Assembly: GCA_025201865.1 (NCBI GenBank)
Contig: MU602811.1
Span: 18,599-43,868, forward strand
DNA from: Ramicandelaber brevisporus
Taxonomy: Eukaryota; Kickxellomycota; Ramicandelaberales; Ramicandelaberaceae
Length of the DNA: 25,270 bases
Direction: 5' to 3'
Position 1 is the stretch's first letter, and every line of letters starts with the position of its first letter. The notes beneath the pieces were generated by a model. It did no database searches, was not told the origin of the DNA, and saw only the letters and a list, made by a program, of their open reading frames with translations. Positions 1 to 8,642 of the stretch are shown piece after piece. The translations under genes and the position numbers were made by a program.

Positions 1-1176
1 GCAGCCCGCCGCATCTTTGTGCAGGCTCGCAACTCCAAGGCGGTGCTGCCTCAGATCTACATTGCCGGCGCACTGATCGAGTTCCACATCAACAAGGCGA
101 CGGACATCGCAGGCCGCATCTTCGAGAAGGGCATGACGGAGTTTGGCGACGATCCAGCCTACGCACTCGAGTATCTGCGCCACCTGGTGTCCATCCACGA
201 TGTCATCAAGGCGCGAGCGGCATTTGAGGAAGCACTGACAAGAGTCCCAGTGGCGAAGCAGCGGTCGCTGTGGCAGCTGATGGCAAGCTACGAGCGCACG
301 TATGGTGATTTCGGTGCGATCCAGCGCATTGAGCAGCGATTCATTGAGGCGTTTCCAGGTGAGGATCTGAGCAGGCGGCTTTTGAACAAGTTTACCACAG
401 CTGGATTGACATCATACATTGGACCGCGCGAACTGGGCATTCCGTGTGTGGCTGAATCTGCCGTTTCTGGTAGACGCTCATTGCTGGATGACGGCGGCAG
501 TGGTAGTGGCGGTGGTGGTGGTGACGAACAAGATGATGGCACTGGTTTGCAAAGTATTCTCCTGAATGATGATGAAGAACGCGGTCGAATGGGTGGCAAG
601 AAGCGTCCTGGTGTGATTCTGACCACTGGATACTGGGCCAAGGAGCTGAACAAAGCCGAGCTGCTCGCACCAGTTTCACGCGGCCGCGGCTTGAAGCCTG
701 ACGCGAGCAAGTGGAGGCCGTTCCGTCCCTCGGCCGAAGACACTCGCAGCGCGTATCGCTTCGGTGCAGTCTCTGCCCAGGAAGCAGCCAATGCTCAGCG
801 ACTGCCACCTGTCCCAGCTGCCGGTCCACCGCCGCCGCTGTTGGATCCAAATCGGCCCACTGGCTTCGCACGCGATCCACTCTCAGCCATTGTTGCAGCA
901 CTGCCAGCCCAGCCGTACGCATTCAACGGTCCTCCTCTGAACATTGAGGAGATGCTGAGCATTATCAGCAGAGAAGTTCCAAATCGCACACTGCAGTTTA
1001 TTATGGAAGGAGCACATCCAGAGCGTGCAGGTCCAGGTGGCGGCAATGGAGCTGCTGCTAATAATAGACGCCGGTCTCGGTCACGGTCGTCGTCAGCTGA
1101 TCGAGCCGGAACGAAGAGACGAGGTGGACGCAAGGCACGGCAGCACCCGCCGATTCCCCTTCCTGGAAACCGATAA
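1..1176 (+). CDS. RNA14: Rna14/CstF77-like mRNA cleavage and polyadenylation factor subunit, C-terminal part (5' truncated)
   Basis: The frame is open from base 1 and ends at TAA 1174-1176, so 391 C-terminal residues are visible and the start lies left of the window. The first ~115 residues are helical HAT-type repeats (ARRIF, AGRIFEKGM, KARAAFEEAL, LWQLMASYERTYGDFGAIQRI), matching the Suf domain of Rna14/CstF77, the scaffold of the complex that selects mRNA cleavage sites. A Gly/Asp-rich linker follows. A segment at about 900-1010 (LPAQPYAFNGPPLNIEEML) resembles the C-terminal 'monkeytail' that binds Rna15/CstF64. The last ~30 residues carry an RS-rich and basic tail (RRRSRSRSSS) that I do not associate with this family. 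It converges on the PX-PB1 gene with a 132-bp gap. The family call is from motif recognition only; another HAT protein is less likely because of the C-terminal match. Confidence 0.85.
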   Translation, partial: AARRIFVQARNSKAVLPQIYIAGALIEFHINKATDIAGRIFEKGMTEFGDDPAYALEYLRHLVSIHDVIKARAAFEEALTRVPVAKQRSLWQLMASYERTYGDFGAIQRIEQRFIEAFPGEDLSRRLLNKFTTAGLTSYIGPRELGIPCVAESAVSGRRSLLDDGGSGSGGGGGDEQDDGTGLQSILLNDDEERGRMGGKKRPGVILTTGYWAKELNKAELLAPVSRGRGLKPDASKWRPFRPSAEDTRSAYRFGAVSAQEAANAQRLPPVPAAGPPPPLLDPNRPTGFARDPLSAIVAALPAQPYAFNGPPLNIEEMLSIISREVPNRTLQFIMEGAHPERAGPGGGNGAAANNRRRSRSRSSSADRAGTKRRGGRKARQHPPIPLPGNR

Positions 1177-1242
1177 ACATTTAGGCAAGAGGCGTAAGAA
1201 CCTTTTCCGTTTAAGAATCGTTAATGTATGAAAGAATGTTCA

Positions 1243-1248
1243 ATTAAA
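1243..1248 (+). terminator. candidate poly(A) hexamer ATTAAA for the RNA14-like gene
   Basis: ATTAAA lies 67 bases after the stop codon in the short convergent gap. It is a common variant of the poly(A) signal. Fungal signals are loose, so this is only a candidate. Confidence 0.4.
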
Positions 1249-1308
1249 ATGAGGGGGAGTAAGAACAATTGATTGATAAATATATTAATAAGTTTATAAA
1301 AAGAGTAT

Positions 1309-4300
1309 TTAACTTTGATCATGTTCATCATCACTCGGAGTGCGCTGTTGCTGATGAGTAACGTCTTGCTCGGCCAATAAATCAAACGAAGGAATCAGCT
1401 GTCTCGGAATACTGTCCAACATCATTCCGCCACGTCCTGCTACCTGTAACATCTCTGGCTGAACCATGTATAATGTCAATTTATCAACTCCAACCTCTTC
1501 AGTTCCCTTGTCCATATCAGCTCCAAATCCAACAGCCTCTGCACTTCCATTGTGGCCATTGTTCATTGGTGAGTTAATCCGCTCAATCAATCTCAGTCTG
1601 CGCTGTCTCCGTTCTTCTTCTCTGGCTTCCTTGGTTGCCAATGCCACAATTGCAATGGCTTCTTCCCAGCCAGCCTGGTTTTCTATTGGTCTATACATTT
1701 CATCCCAGAGGAAAGTTAATGCCAGCTGCTTTAACTGAGCCAGTGCCAAATCAGTTCTGCCCAGCTTTGTCAATATTTTATCGCGCAATCTACGGAACGT
1801 AATTTGCTTGGGAACTGATATAACTATGATATGGCTGCTATCATACACTACTTTTACATGGAGAATGTTGGCAGCCAATAGCATGTTGCGCTGACGGAAG
1901 CTGTGCGATCTACCAAGCACTCCACGTTCATCCGCCATCTTGCTGGATGATGGGGGAGAGAATGGTACTGCTGCAGCATCGATTGGCTGCTGAGACATGT
2001 TTGTGACGCTTGGCTTTGATTTGACTTTAAATGTGGATCTGGCAATGGAGTTGTTTCGAGTCAAGCCAGAGTTATTACGCATCAGTTGATGGCCATGACC
2101 AATATCATTCTGAGAGGAAGGCGAAGACGAAGATCCATTTGAACGAGATGGATTCCGCTTAAGACGAGGCGTTGGTGTACGTTTTAATCCATTATACTCA
2201 GCTTCATCTACAACCTGAGGACGTGAATCAGCACGTGGTCGATACAGCCCGGATGACAATGATGCTGATGGCGATGACTGTGATGAAGTCTGCTGAAGTG
2301 ACTGAGGCTGCAGCTGCTCAACTGTGGGGTTGGATGGAGGGGATATGCTGGATATCTTAGGAGTAGAATCCTGAGGTCTCAGCAAAACAACGTGAGAGGC
2401 ATCCAATAGCATTGTACCAACTTTAGGATTGGCGCGTCTAGCTGAAATCTTATCAACTGTCAATACATCGCTGGAGGAGCTCATTGATATTTCAATTGAA
2501 TCTGATGGAGAGATTGGCGAGTCAACACCTGATCCAGACGCTGTAGTTGACATTGGAATTGCCAAAATAGATACATCCTGTGGTAATAGAGGCGGTGCTG
2601 CTGTTGGTACTGCTGCTACTGTTGTTGACATTGTATTATTCGAAGCATCAATGTCTGTAGTGATAATTGTTGGAGTAACTGACGATTTCGTGTCATTTAC
2701 TTGCTTACGCTTAAACCGAGATAAGCCAGTTACAGATATGGATCGACGAATCATACCTTGCAATCCTGACTCTGACGTTGCTACTGGTACCGATCCTGAT
2801 GCTGATCCGGATACTGATCCTGATACCAATGCAGAATCATTGCCAGTGTCATTTGGTTGTGGAGCATCGCCGTCATCTGCAGAAATAGCCGCAGTGGCTA
2901 TCGCAATTGTGGTTGTTGAATCATTGACAGCGACTGGTGATACTACTTGGAGAACGCTTGTCGATGCATCTGAAGACTCGTTGATTGGCTGTTGAACTGG
3001 TGTCACACTCTCTGTATTGTTACGACTGCGTCTAAGTAGCTTTGAACCTTTGCGAATCAATCCCGCTGACATTTCAAACAGTTTACGTGCACCTCCACCG
3101 TTAGCTGCACTGCTTGAATGCGCATTGGTATCCTCACTCACAAGTGGAACTGTATAGTGCGCGCCTGGTTCATACACATCACCGCCAGCAGCCACTATAA
3201 CTTCGTCATAAAATGCAGCATCTTGATGATTACTTGGCTGGTTACTTGGCTGGTCAAGTGGCTGTGAGGTGACATGTGCAAACTGCATCTGTTGCTGATG
3301 TTGCTGATACTGGTGTTGCTGTTGACGCTGTAGATGGAGCTGTCTGAATGCATCTGGAATCTGAGGAACTGGAACGGCTGTAACATGAGAGAGTGGCAGT
3401 ATACCAGGAGATGCACCAATTGAAGATGATGGCTGCAGTGTATTTGTACCAACCAGACTCTCTGCGTAGATTGACGGAGTGCCTCTCGGAACAGTAGCAA
3501 GTAGTTCAGGATCAATTTGAAACACAATCTCCATTGATGTAATTCTCTCAATATCGTGTGAATACTGAGAATCTACATCTGTCGGCGCACTTGTAGCCGT
3601 CACAGTCGCAGAGTCAGCCCCAGTGCCAATGCGGTCAACTCTATCAATTGCAGCTGTGTCAGACTGTGGCAAAGGAGGCGATGCAGCAGTATCCATCGCA
3701 GCTGTAGAAGGAATCAATGTGGCAATGGCTGAATCCACTAGCTGGGGAGATTGCATTGATAGTGCTGTTGCTGGTATTGGCAGTGGTGGTGGCACTGGTA
3801 CTGCTGTTGTTATTGCTGGTGGCTGTGATTCTGGGGACTGGTTCAGACCAAGCGCTGTACTCAACTGCTGACCAAATGACTGTGCATGTAAATCTGGAAG
3901 CGATATCTTTGATGCATCACTCATTGCTGCGGCTGCTGCCGTTGAATGAGTGCCTGCACGGCTCAATTGGAGAGTAGATGTCATAACAAGATATGCATTC
4001 ATCATATTTGGGCCATTGGTCAGAGCATCAGCCAGCTGTTGCTCACTCACTGCCTTAATCATTTCAACACTACTGTCAGCTGCAACTGCTGTTGTTGTTG
4101 TCTTGCTATCCACATCGTGATCTGCACGATACTCCAATGTGACACTGGATATTTCCTTGACTGGAATTGACGAGCGAACAGCAACCAAGTGCTTAGCAAT
4201 TAGCCCGCGTAATTCACTTGGAGCAGTGTCTCGTTTGATTGGAATTGTCATAATCATTGAGCCTGCATAGTAAACACGTGCCTGAATGGATGTGGATGTG

Positions 4301-6864
4301 CGAGTAGATCGAGTAGATTGAGTTGCTGGAGACATTGCCATTTTCGGAGACGCAATGGATTGTTGCCGCCCATGCTGGGTCACCAAACACTGTTGCTGTA
4401 GCAGCAGCTGTTGTTGCAGTTGCTGTTGTTGCTGCTGCTGCTGATCAACCATGGGAGTATTTCTGCGCTTCTTTCCCTTGATGGATCGATTTGATGAACG
4501 CCTGGCTAGTTTGCTGTCGGTTGGAGACACTGCTCTGCCGTTGTCATCATCGCGCTCGATTGATGGAGCCAAAATGTGACCAAATGTTTCCTGTAATTCA
4601 GCCAATAGTGATCCGGTGCCAGCACTTGGATCGTCATTTGGCAATACACTCGTTGCAGTCGTCAGCGTCATTGGACTCATGATGGATGTGAGAGACAACA
4701 TCGGAACTGCCTGGTGGTTCGGAGACAGTGGGGCAGATGGCGAGCGCAGGTGGGTTTGTGTGGCTGATTTCGCTGTAGTCTGTGATTGTTGAATGTCGGC
4801 ACCAGCACCGCTGTCAATGGTGGATGTGGATCGAGCATGCTGAGATGGTCTCTGATTAACCACAGGTGTTTTACTTCCTTCTGCTGAGCCACTGTTGCTG
4901 CTTCCTGCTATACTACCAGTGAAGAATGCTCGAAGTGAAAGACGAGAGGCACGTCGAGTATGCACTGGCTGGCTCGCTCCAGAACGAGGCGTATCGTTCA
5001 ATCCAGCCACTGCCGCTGCAGCTGTAACTGGTGTAGTTGGCAGAGACACTGACTGTCGACTGGCGATGACAGCTCCATTGTCAAGCTGATGATCCAGGTC
5101 GCTTCCAGCGATGCCACCGCCGGCTGTTAGAATTGGAGTGACTCCAGAAGGTGTCTTTGGCGCAGAGACTGGAGAGACTATGCGTTTGATCATACTGAAC
5201 CAACCACGCTTCTGGCCATCCACTGCATCGCGCTGAATATCTACAGGAGCAGCAGTGACAATAGCAGTGGAGTCAGACTGCTCTGTTGAGATGTTAGCCA
5301 TTGATCGATGGTGTCTCAATCCAACAACGTCAGCTGGAGTGTTAGATGTCATTCGAATATGTCTTCCAAGAGAAGTGGCGCCATTTGTATCTCTCTGAAG
5401 AGGCTGTTGATGTGTGATTGGTGGACGACGTGCTGCTGCGGCTGCTGATGCTGATGCTGCCAGTTGAGCAGAAAAGAATTGATTCGAATAATCACCTGAA
5501 GACGGTTGAGCTGCATTATTTTTATTAATATTACTAACAATACTAACATTATTTTCACCACTATAGTTAATATTATTAGTATTGATGCTGGTCATATTAG
5601 TATTGTTAGTATTGTTATTGCCACTATTGACGAATGGTTCAACTGGAATTGATGCAAGTCTTGTGTGACCAACTCCAGTTCCAACTCCAGCTCCAGCTCC
5701 AACTCCGGCTCCAGCTCCGGCGTGATTTTGAGATGGAAGTGGAGATGGAGATGTAATTGCTAATCCAGTATACTGAGCTGCTGCTGGCGACATTGACGCA
5801 GATGGTGACGATGATGACAGTGTCACTTGAGCTGGAGTAGTTAATAAATTTGCGCTGGCCATTTTACGCAATGACTGATCAACATTGCTTCCACTGCTCA
5901 CAATAGGGATATTGGGCAGAATTGGCTGATTGGTTGATTGATTCTTTAACATTCTCTGATGATGTAACTGAGCTCTCCACATTCGTGCAACTGGAATCAA
6001 CTCTGCTGCATCATCTGGCCATGGTCCAAAGAATTCTGCAACCATTCTGGATGATGCTGTGTTATGTGGATACTCAATCAGTAATGCTGTAATCTCACTA
6101 AATAACCGCTGTCGTCTTTGTTGGTCACGCTCTCGAGACATGAACAGCTGTAAAGACGACGGCTTGTCATTCAATCTTGGCATCCTTTTGAGAATTTCAA
6201 TGTGAGTTGTATCGTCCATCACTAACGTTCCTGGCTGGTGTTGCTGTTGCTGCTGGTATTGTTGCTGTTGCTGGTACTGTTGCTGGTATTGTTGCTGATA
6301 TTGCTGGTGGTGTTGATGTGGCTGTTGCTGAGCAAGTCTGGCTGCTGAATCTGCTTGGTTTGTAAGATTAATGTGCTGAGTTCGTAATTCATCTGTAAAG
6401 CTGTTTACAAACCGCTTAAACTCACTGAATGTTCGATATACTACATATTGCTGCGATCTCACATATTTCGCCAGCGTCGCCAAATCTGATGCTGGAGATG
6501 CCATCATCGTAACCGCTGCAACTGTTGCTGCCGCAATCGGATCAGGAGATGCTGCAGTCGAACTCCCATCAAACATGCTACTACTGCCTCCTCCGCCACT
6601 ACCACCACCTCCACCACCGATTCGACCAACGGCAGAAGATACTGCAGATGAAGCAGGAGTGGAAGCAGATGGGGCGGGACCAGTGATAAAGTCCAAGTCA
6701 GTTGAGTATGGAGTGACGACAACTGCATACACAGTCTCGCTGCTTGGCGTAGTTGCTGACGGCTGCTGTTGATACTGCTGCCGAGTTGACGAGGCCGTCA
6801 CTTGCAAAGCTGCAAGGTGGCGCGGCGCGAGTGCCACAGCTGGAAAAACGAGATCTGTTGTCAT
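1309..6864 (-). CDS. PX domain and double PB1 domain scaffold protein (Bem1/Scd2-like, no SH3 seen)
   Basis: This is an uninterrupted 1,851-aa frame ending in TAA 1309-1311. I start at ATG 6864 (MTTDLVF, A at -3); the frame continues five codons upstream to a TTG only. Residues ~43-285 form a PX domain: TVYAVVV, then a Gly-rich insert, YVVYRTFSEFKRF (the R-[RYF]-S-[DE]-F phosphoinositide signature), a poly-Gln insert at ~180-210, and a closing helix ending FFGPWP. Residues ~859-963 look like PB1 (ARVYYAGSMIMTIPIKRD, then an acidic YRADHDVD). Residues ~1665-1805 are a second PB1 (KVVYDSSHIIVISVPKQITF, LRDKI, WDE, GWEEAI), with a ~50-aa basic insert before the last strand (KLTLYMV). PX plus C-terminal PB1 is the Bem1/Scd2 polarity-scaffold pattern, where PB1 binds Cdc24, but I see no SH3 domain. 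The rest is Ser/Thr/Gln-rich linker with several basic patches. Yeast Bem1 is 551 aa. A NoxR or p40phox relationship is possible. Confidence 0.8.
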   Translation of the reverse strand: MTTDLVFPAVALAPRHLAALQVTASSTRQQYQQQPSATTPSSETVYAVVVTPYSTDLDFITGPAPSASTPASSAVSSAVGRIGGGGGGSGGGGSSSMFDGSSTAASPDPIAAATVAAVTMMASPASDLATLAKYVRSQQYVVYRTFSEFKRFVNSFTDELRTQHINLTNQADSAARLAQQQPHQHHQQYQQQYQQQYQQQQQYQQQQQHQPGTLVMDDTTHIEILKRMPRLNDKPSSLQLFMSRERDQQRRQRLFSEITALLIEYPHNTASSRMVAEFFGPWPDDAAELIPVARMWRAQLHHQRMLKNQSTNQPILPNIPIVSSGSNVDQSLRKMASANLLTTPAQVTLSSSSPSASMSPAAAQYTGLAITSPSPLPSQNHAGAGAGVGAGAGVGTGVGHTRLASIPVEPFVNSGNNNTNNTNMTSINTNNINYSGENNVSIVSNINKNNAAQPSSGDYSNQFFSAQLAASASAAAAARRPPITHQQPLQRDTNGATSLGRHIRMTSNTPADVVGLRHHRSMANISTEQSDSTAIVTAAPVDIQRDAVDGQKRGWFSMIKRIVSPVSAPKTPSGVTPILTAGGGIAGSDLDHQLDNGAVIASRQSVSLPTTPVTAAAAVAGLNDTPRSGASQPVHTRRASRLSLRAFFTGSIAGSSNSGSAEGSKTPVVNQRPSQHARSTSTIDSGAGADIQQSQTTAKSATQTHLRSPSAPLSPNHQAVPMLSLTSIMSPMTLTTATSVLPNDDPSAGTGSLLAELQETFGHILAPSIERDDDNGRAVSPTDSKLARRSSNRSIKGKKRRNTPMVDQQQQQQQQLQQQLLLQQQCLVTQHGRQQSIASPKMAMSPATQSTRSTRTSTSIQARVYYAGSMIMTIPIKRDTAPSELRGLIAKHLVAVRSSIPVKEISSVTLEYRADHDVDSKTTTTAVAADSSVEMIKAVSEQQLADALTNGPNMMNAYLVMTSTLQLSRAGTHSTAAAAAMSDASKISLPDLHAQSFGQQLSTALGLNQSPESQPPAITTAVPVPPPLPIPATALSMQSPQLVDSAIATLIPSTAAMDTAASPPLPQSDTAAIDRVDRIGTGADSATVTATSAPTDVDSQYSHDIERITSMEIVFQIDPELLATVPRGTPSIYAESLVGTNTLQPSSSIGASPGILPLSHVTAVPVPQIPDAFRQLHLQRQQQHQYQQHQQQMQFAHVTSQPLDQPSNQPSNHQDAAFYDEVIVAAGGDVYEPGAHYTVPLVSEDTNAHSSSAANGGGARKLFEMSAGLIRKGSKLLRRSRNNTESVTPVQQPINESSDASTSVLQVVSPVAVNDSTTTIAIATAAISADDGDAPQPNDTGNDSALVSGSVSGSASGSVPVATSESGLQGMIRRSISVTGLSRFKRKQVNDTKSSVTPTIITTDIDASNNTMSTTVAAVPTAAPPLLPQDVSILAIPMSTTASGSGVDSPISPSDSIEISMSSSSDVLTVDKISARRANPKVGTMLLDASHVVLLRPQDSTPKISSISPPSNPTVEQLQPQSLQQTSSQSSPSASLSSGLYRPRADSRPQVVDEAEYNGLKRTPTPRLKRNPSRSNGSSSSPSSQNDIGHGHQLMRNNSGLTRNNSIARSTFKVKSKPSVTNMSQQPIDAAAVPFSPPSSSKMADERGVLGRSHSFRQRNMLLAANILHVKVVYDSSHIIVISVPKQITFRRLRDKILTKLGRTDLALAQLKQLALTFLWDEMYRPIENQAGWEEAIAIVALATKEAREEERRQRRLRLIERINSPMNNGHNGSAEAVGFGADMDKGTEEVGVDKLTLYMVQPEMLQVAGRGGMMLDSIPRQLIPSFDLLAEQDVTHQQQRTPSDDEHDQS
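6236..6330 (-). repeat. Gln/Tyr-coding CAR/TAY repeat inside the PX domain
   Basis: Imperfect trinucleotide repeats (CAG/CAA with interspersed TAC/CAC) encode a Q/Y/H-rich loop of about 30 residues. It is inserted between the PX signature helix and the rest of the PX fold, so it is probably a disordered surface loop. Confidence 0.8.
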
Positions 6865-6897
6865 TCTGCCGTGCAACAATCGCCACCGCTATGCACA

Positions 6898-7061
6898 CAG
6901 AGACACAGGGAGAGATAGGGAAAGAGAGAGATAGAGAGAGACGTTCCTGAAAAGAAAGGTGGAAGTAGATTTCAAGTAGTCGCAAGTCGCAAGTCTGGTG
7001 GAAGAGAGACAGAGACCGAAACAGAGACAGACAGACAGACAGAAAGGGAAAAGAGAGAGAT
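6898..7061. repeat. GA-rich (polypurine) microsatellite blocks
   Basis: Two GA/GACA-rich blocks, about 6898-6942 and 7001-7061, are separated by mixed sequence. They lie just upstream of the PX-PB1 start codon and so probably in its transcribed leader, where they would read as CT-rich RNA. Confidence 0.85.
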
Positions 7062-7170
7062 TCGCGGCGGTGGTAGGTAGCTGGTGGTGGTAGCTGGTGG
7101 TAGGTAAGCTGGTGGTAGTCAGCAACAGCGCAAAATGGAAAATTGAGAAGTGCTGGTAGCTTTGAAGAAG

Positions 7171-7222
7171 GTGTGTGTGCGTGTGTGTGCGTGTGTGGAT
7201 GTGTGTATGTGTGTGTGTGCGT
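7171..7222. repeat. GT dinucleotide microsatellite
   Basis: About 52 bases of GT with occasional GC and AT interruptions. Alternating purine-pyrimidine sequence of this length can adopt Z-DNA. It lies ~310 bases upstream of the PX-PB1 start codon. Confidence 0.9.
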
Positions 7223-7625
7223 AGCAAGTGGACTAACAACAGCACAAAAGGAGAGGCAATACGAGTGGTGTGTATGTGTGCAACCCCAGTAGGCCGTTTG
7301 ACAGCTATCTATCCACGAGCTGTGGTATATAAAAAGGAGTGGCGATGTAAACGTGCCAACAGGAAAGAAAAGGAAAGGAAAGGAAAGAAAAAAATAAACG
7401 AGTTCAGCGCACAAGGCAGCAGTTGGCATGTGCCCCCGAATGAATGTGTATGTAAATTTAGACAGAGCTGAGTTGATCTGAGAGTCTGGCCAATCAGAAA
7501 TATTTTGCAATGCCAAGCCTCTCTCCGTGTCTGCGAGATCAGCACAATTGGATCGGCAATGATGTCATCCAAGTCATGCAAGTTATAAAAAGAAAGAAAG
7601 AAAGAGTATAGGCCTATTAAAAAAC

Positions 7626-7683
7626 TAATAATGATGATGAAGATGATAATAATGATGAAGATGATGAAGATGATGATGAAGAG
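7626..7683. repeat. GAT/GAA trinucleotide microsatellite
   Basis: A run of GAT, GAA and AAT triplets lies just beyond the stop codon of the GPI-protein gene, presumably in its 3' untranslated region. Confidence 0.85.
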
Positions 7684-7715
7684 TGGGCAAAGTAATGAGT
7701 GCAAGTTAAAGTGAG

Positions 7716-8132
7716 TTAGTAAAGAACGGCAAAGGCAGCAACGCCGGCAGCAATCGCAGCAGCACCCGCGACAGCAGATGGCGCTTTGGCCGAGCTATCG
7801 AGGCCGGATGAGGTGCGCTGCTGTCCCGATGAAGATGGCGACGACACCGGCTTGCTTGACGAGCTTGGTTTCGAAGTTGGGCTCGTGGATGACGAGGTGG
7901 ACGTGGTGGACGAAACCGAGTCAGAGCGACTGCGGCCGGAGCTTGACGGCGGCATGACAGTCGTAGTGCCACTTGAGCTGGTGGTGACTGACGGGAGCGA
8001 AATGGCCGATGAAGTGGCAGTTGGGAAGCTTGGTCCGCTTGGAGCAACAGAGGTGTTATCGTCGTCATCGTCAGCAGCGACGAACATGGCCAGACTGGCA
8101 ACGACTGGGAAGGCGACAGCAACTGGACGCAT
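7716..8132 (-). CDS. small secreted Ser/Thr-rich GPI-anchored cell-wall or surface protein
   Basis: This is a 138-aa frame from ATG 8132 to TAA 7716-7718. Residues 1-20 form a signal peptide (RPVAVAFPVVASLAMFVAA, with cleavage likely after AA) followed by five Asp. Residues ~26-112 are almost entirely Ser, Thr, Pro and Gly with Lys and Arg, a typical O-mannosylated stalk. The last ~20 residues (AVAGAAAIAAGVAAFAVLY) are a hydrophobic C-terminal signal with small residues (SGLDSSA) just before it, as expected for GPI attachment. No catalytic domain is seen. This architecture is common in fungal wall and surface proteins; the sequence itself is too low in complexity to name a family. Frames of similar length exist on both strands here, but only this one has an ATG with both targeting signals and a TATA box at a suitable distance. 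Confidence 0.75.
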   Translation of the reverse strand: MRPVAVAFPVVASLAMFVAADDDDDNTSVAPSGPSFPTATSSAISLPSVTTSSSGTTTVMPPSSSGRSRSDSVSSTTSTSSSTSPTSKPSSSSKPVSSPSSSGQQRTSSGLDSSAKAPSAVAGAAAIAAGVAAFAVLY

Positions 8133-8642
8133 TTGGCTTGGGCTAGTGAGTTTGGCTGGTTAGTGTGACTGGTTTGTATGGCTGCTGGTTGTATGAGGAC
8201 AGTGTTGAGAAGATGGCTGTTAGCTGGATGTAAATGCTTTAGTATTTCACCTTCCGTTTTATACCTTTACACCAGTTACGCCGGTTACCCACGATATGTC
8301 ATAATGACAATGTTCTTTGATGGATTCGGGGAACATTGCTAGGAATAGAAATGGAATGTTTGATCATTTTGTAGAATCGAAGTGGAAAGCTGCGTGACCC
8401 CACTTCTTGGCAGACTAATTCTCCACAAACATTCTCTTTCTCCTTCCTCTCTCTTCCTCTCTCTTTCTCCTCCCTTCCCCGCGTTATCAAATAAACACCG
8501 TTTTCGTCTCACTATCGCAGTCTAAAACTATTTATACAATAATCATCACCTCTCCTCCTCCCTGCATGCTCTCTCAATTGAGAAGCTCTTGGCACTGTAG
8601 CAATACAAAAATAACTTATTGTTTCTTTTCTTGTTTCAAAGT
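8133..8642 (-). promoter_or_regulatory. intergenic: promoter of the GPI-protein gene and 3' end of the Vam7-like gene
   Basis: 510 bases between two tandem minus-strand genes. The part near 8257 holds the TATA box. 8435-8480 is a CT-rich tract on the + strand, purine-rich on the transcribed side. I see no gene and no clear poly(A) hexamer for the Vam7-like gene. Confidence 0.5.
8257..8263 (-). promoter_or_regulatory. TATA box of the GPI-protein gene
   Basis: On the minus strand the sequence reads GGTATAAAACGG, a good TATA element 125 bases upstream of the ATG. This spacing fits a short leader and suggests regulated or strong expression. Confidence 0.6.

Larger units (their letters stand above)
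6865..7715 (-). promoter_or_regulatory. upstream region of the PX-PB1 gene, microsatellite-rich
   Basis: This is 851 bases between the stop of the GPI-protein gene and the start of the PX-PB1 gene, which are in tandem on the minus strand. It must hold the PX-PB1 leader and promoter and the GPI gene's 3' end. It contains a purine-rich GA block, a GGTGGTAGCT-like degenerate repeat (7065-7120), a GT block and a GAT/GAA block. A TATATAAAA string at 7326-7334 (TTTTATATA on the minus strand) could be a TATA element in either direction. Long frames here lack ATG starts and simply translate the repeats. Confidence 0.5.

Noticed and set aside
2429-2995. 188-codon + strand frame opposite the PX-PB1 gene
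   Set aside because: It is an antisense shadow of the low-complexity Ser/Thr linker; its Asp-Pro repeats mirror the Gly-Ser repeat of the real protein.
7065-7120. Possible G-quadruplex in the GGTGGTAGCT-like repeat
   Set aside because: The G runs are mostly only two long, so any quadruplex would be weak; not listed as a feature.
6698-7516. 272-codon minus-strand frame overlapping the 5' end of the PX-PB1 gene
   Set aside because: It starts at TTG, translates GA and GT microsatellites (His-Thr and Leu-Ser runs) and overlaps the well-supported PX-PB1 coding start in another frame.
7786-8163. 125-codon + strand frame opposite the GPI-protein gene
   Set aside because: It is acidic and repetitive with no targeting signal. 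The minus-strand frame has a signal peptide, a GPI tail and a TATA box.
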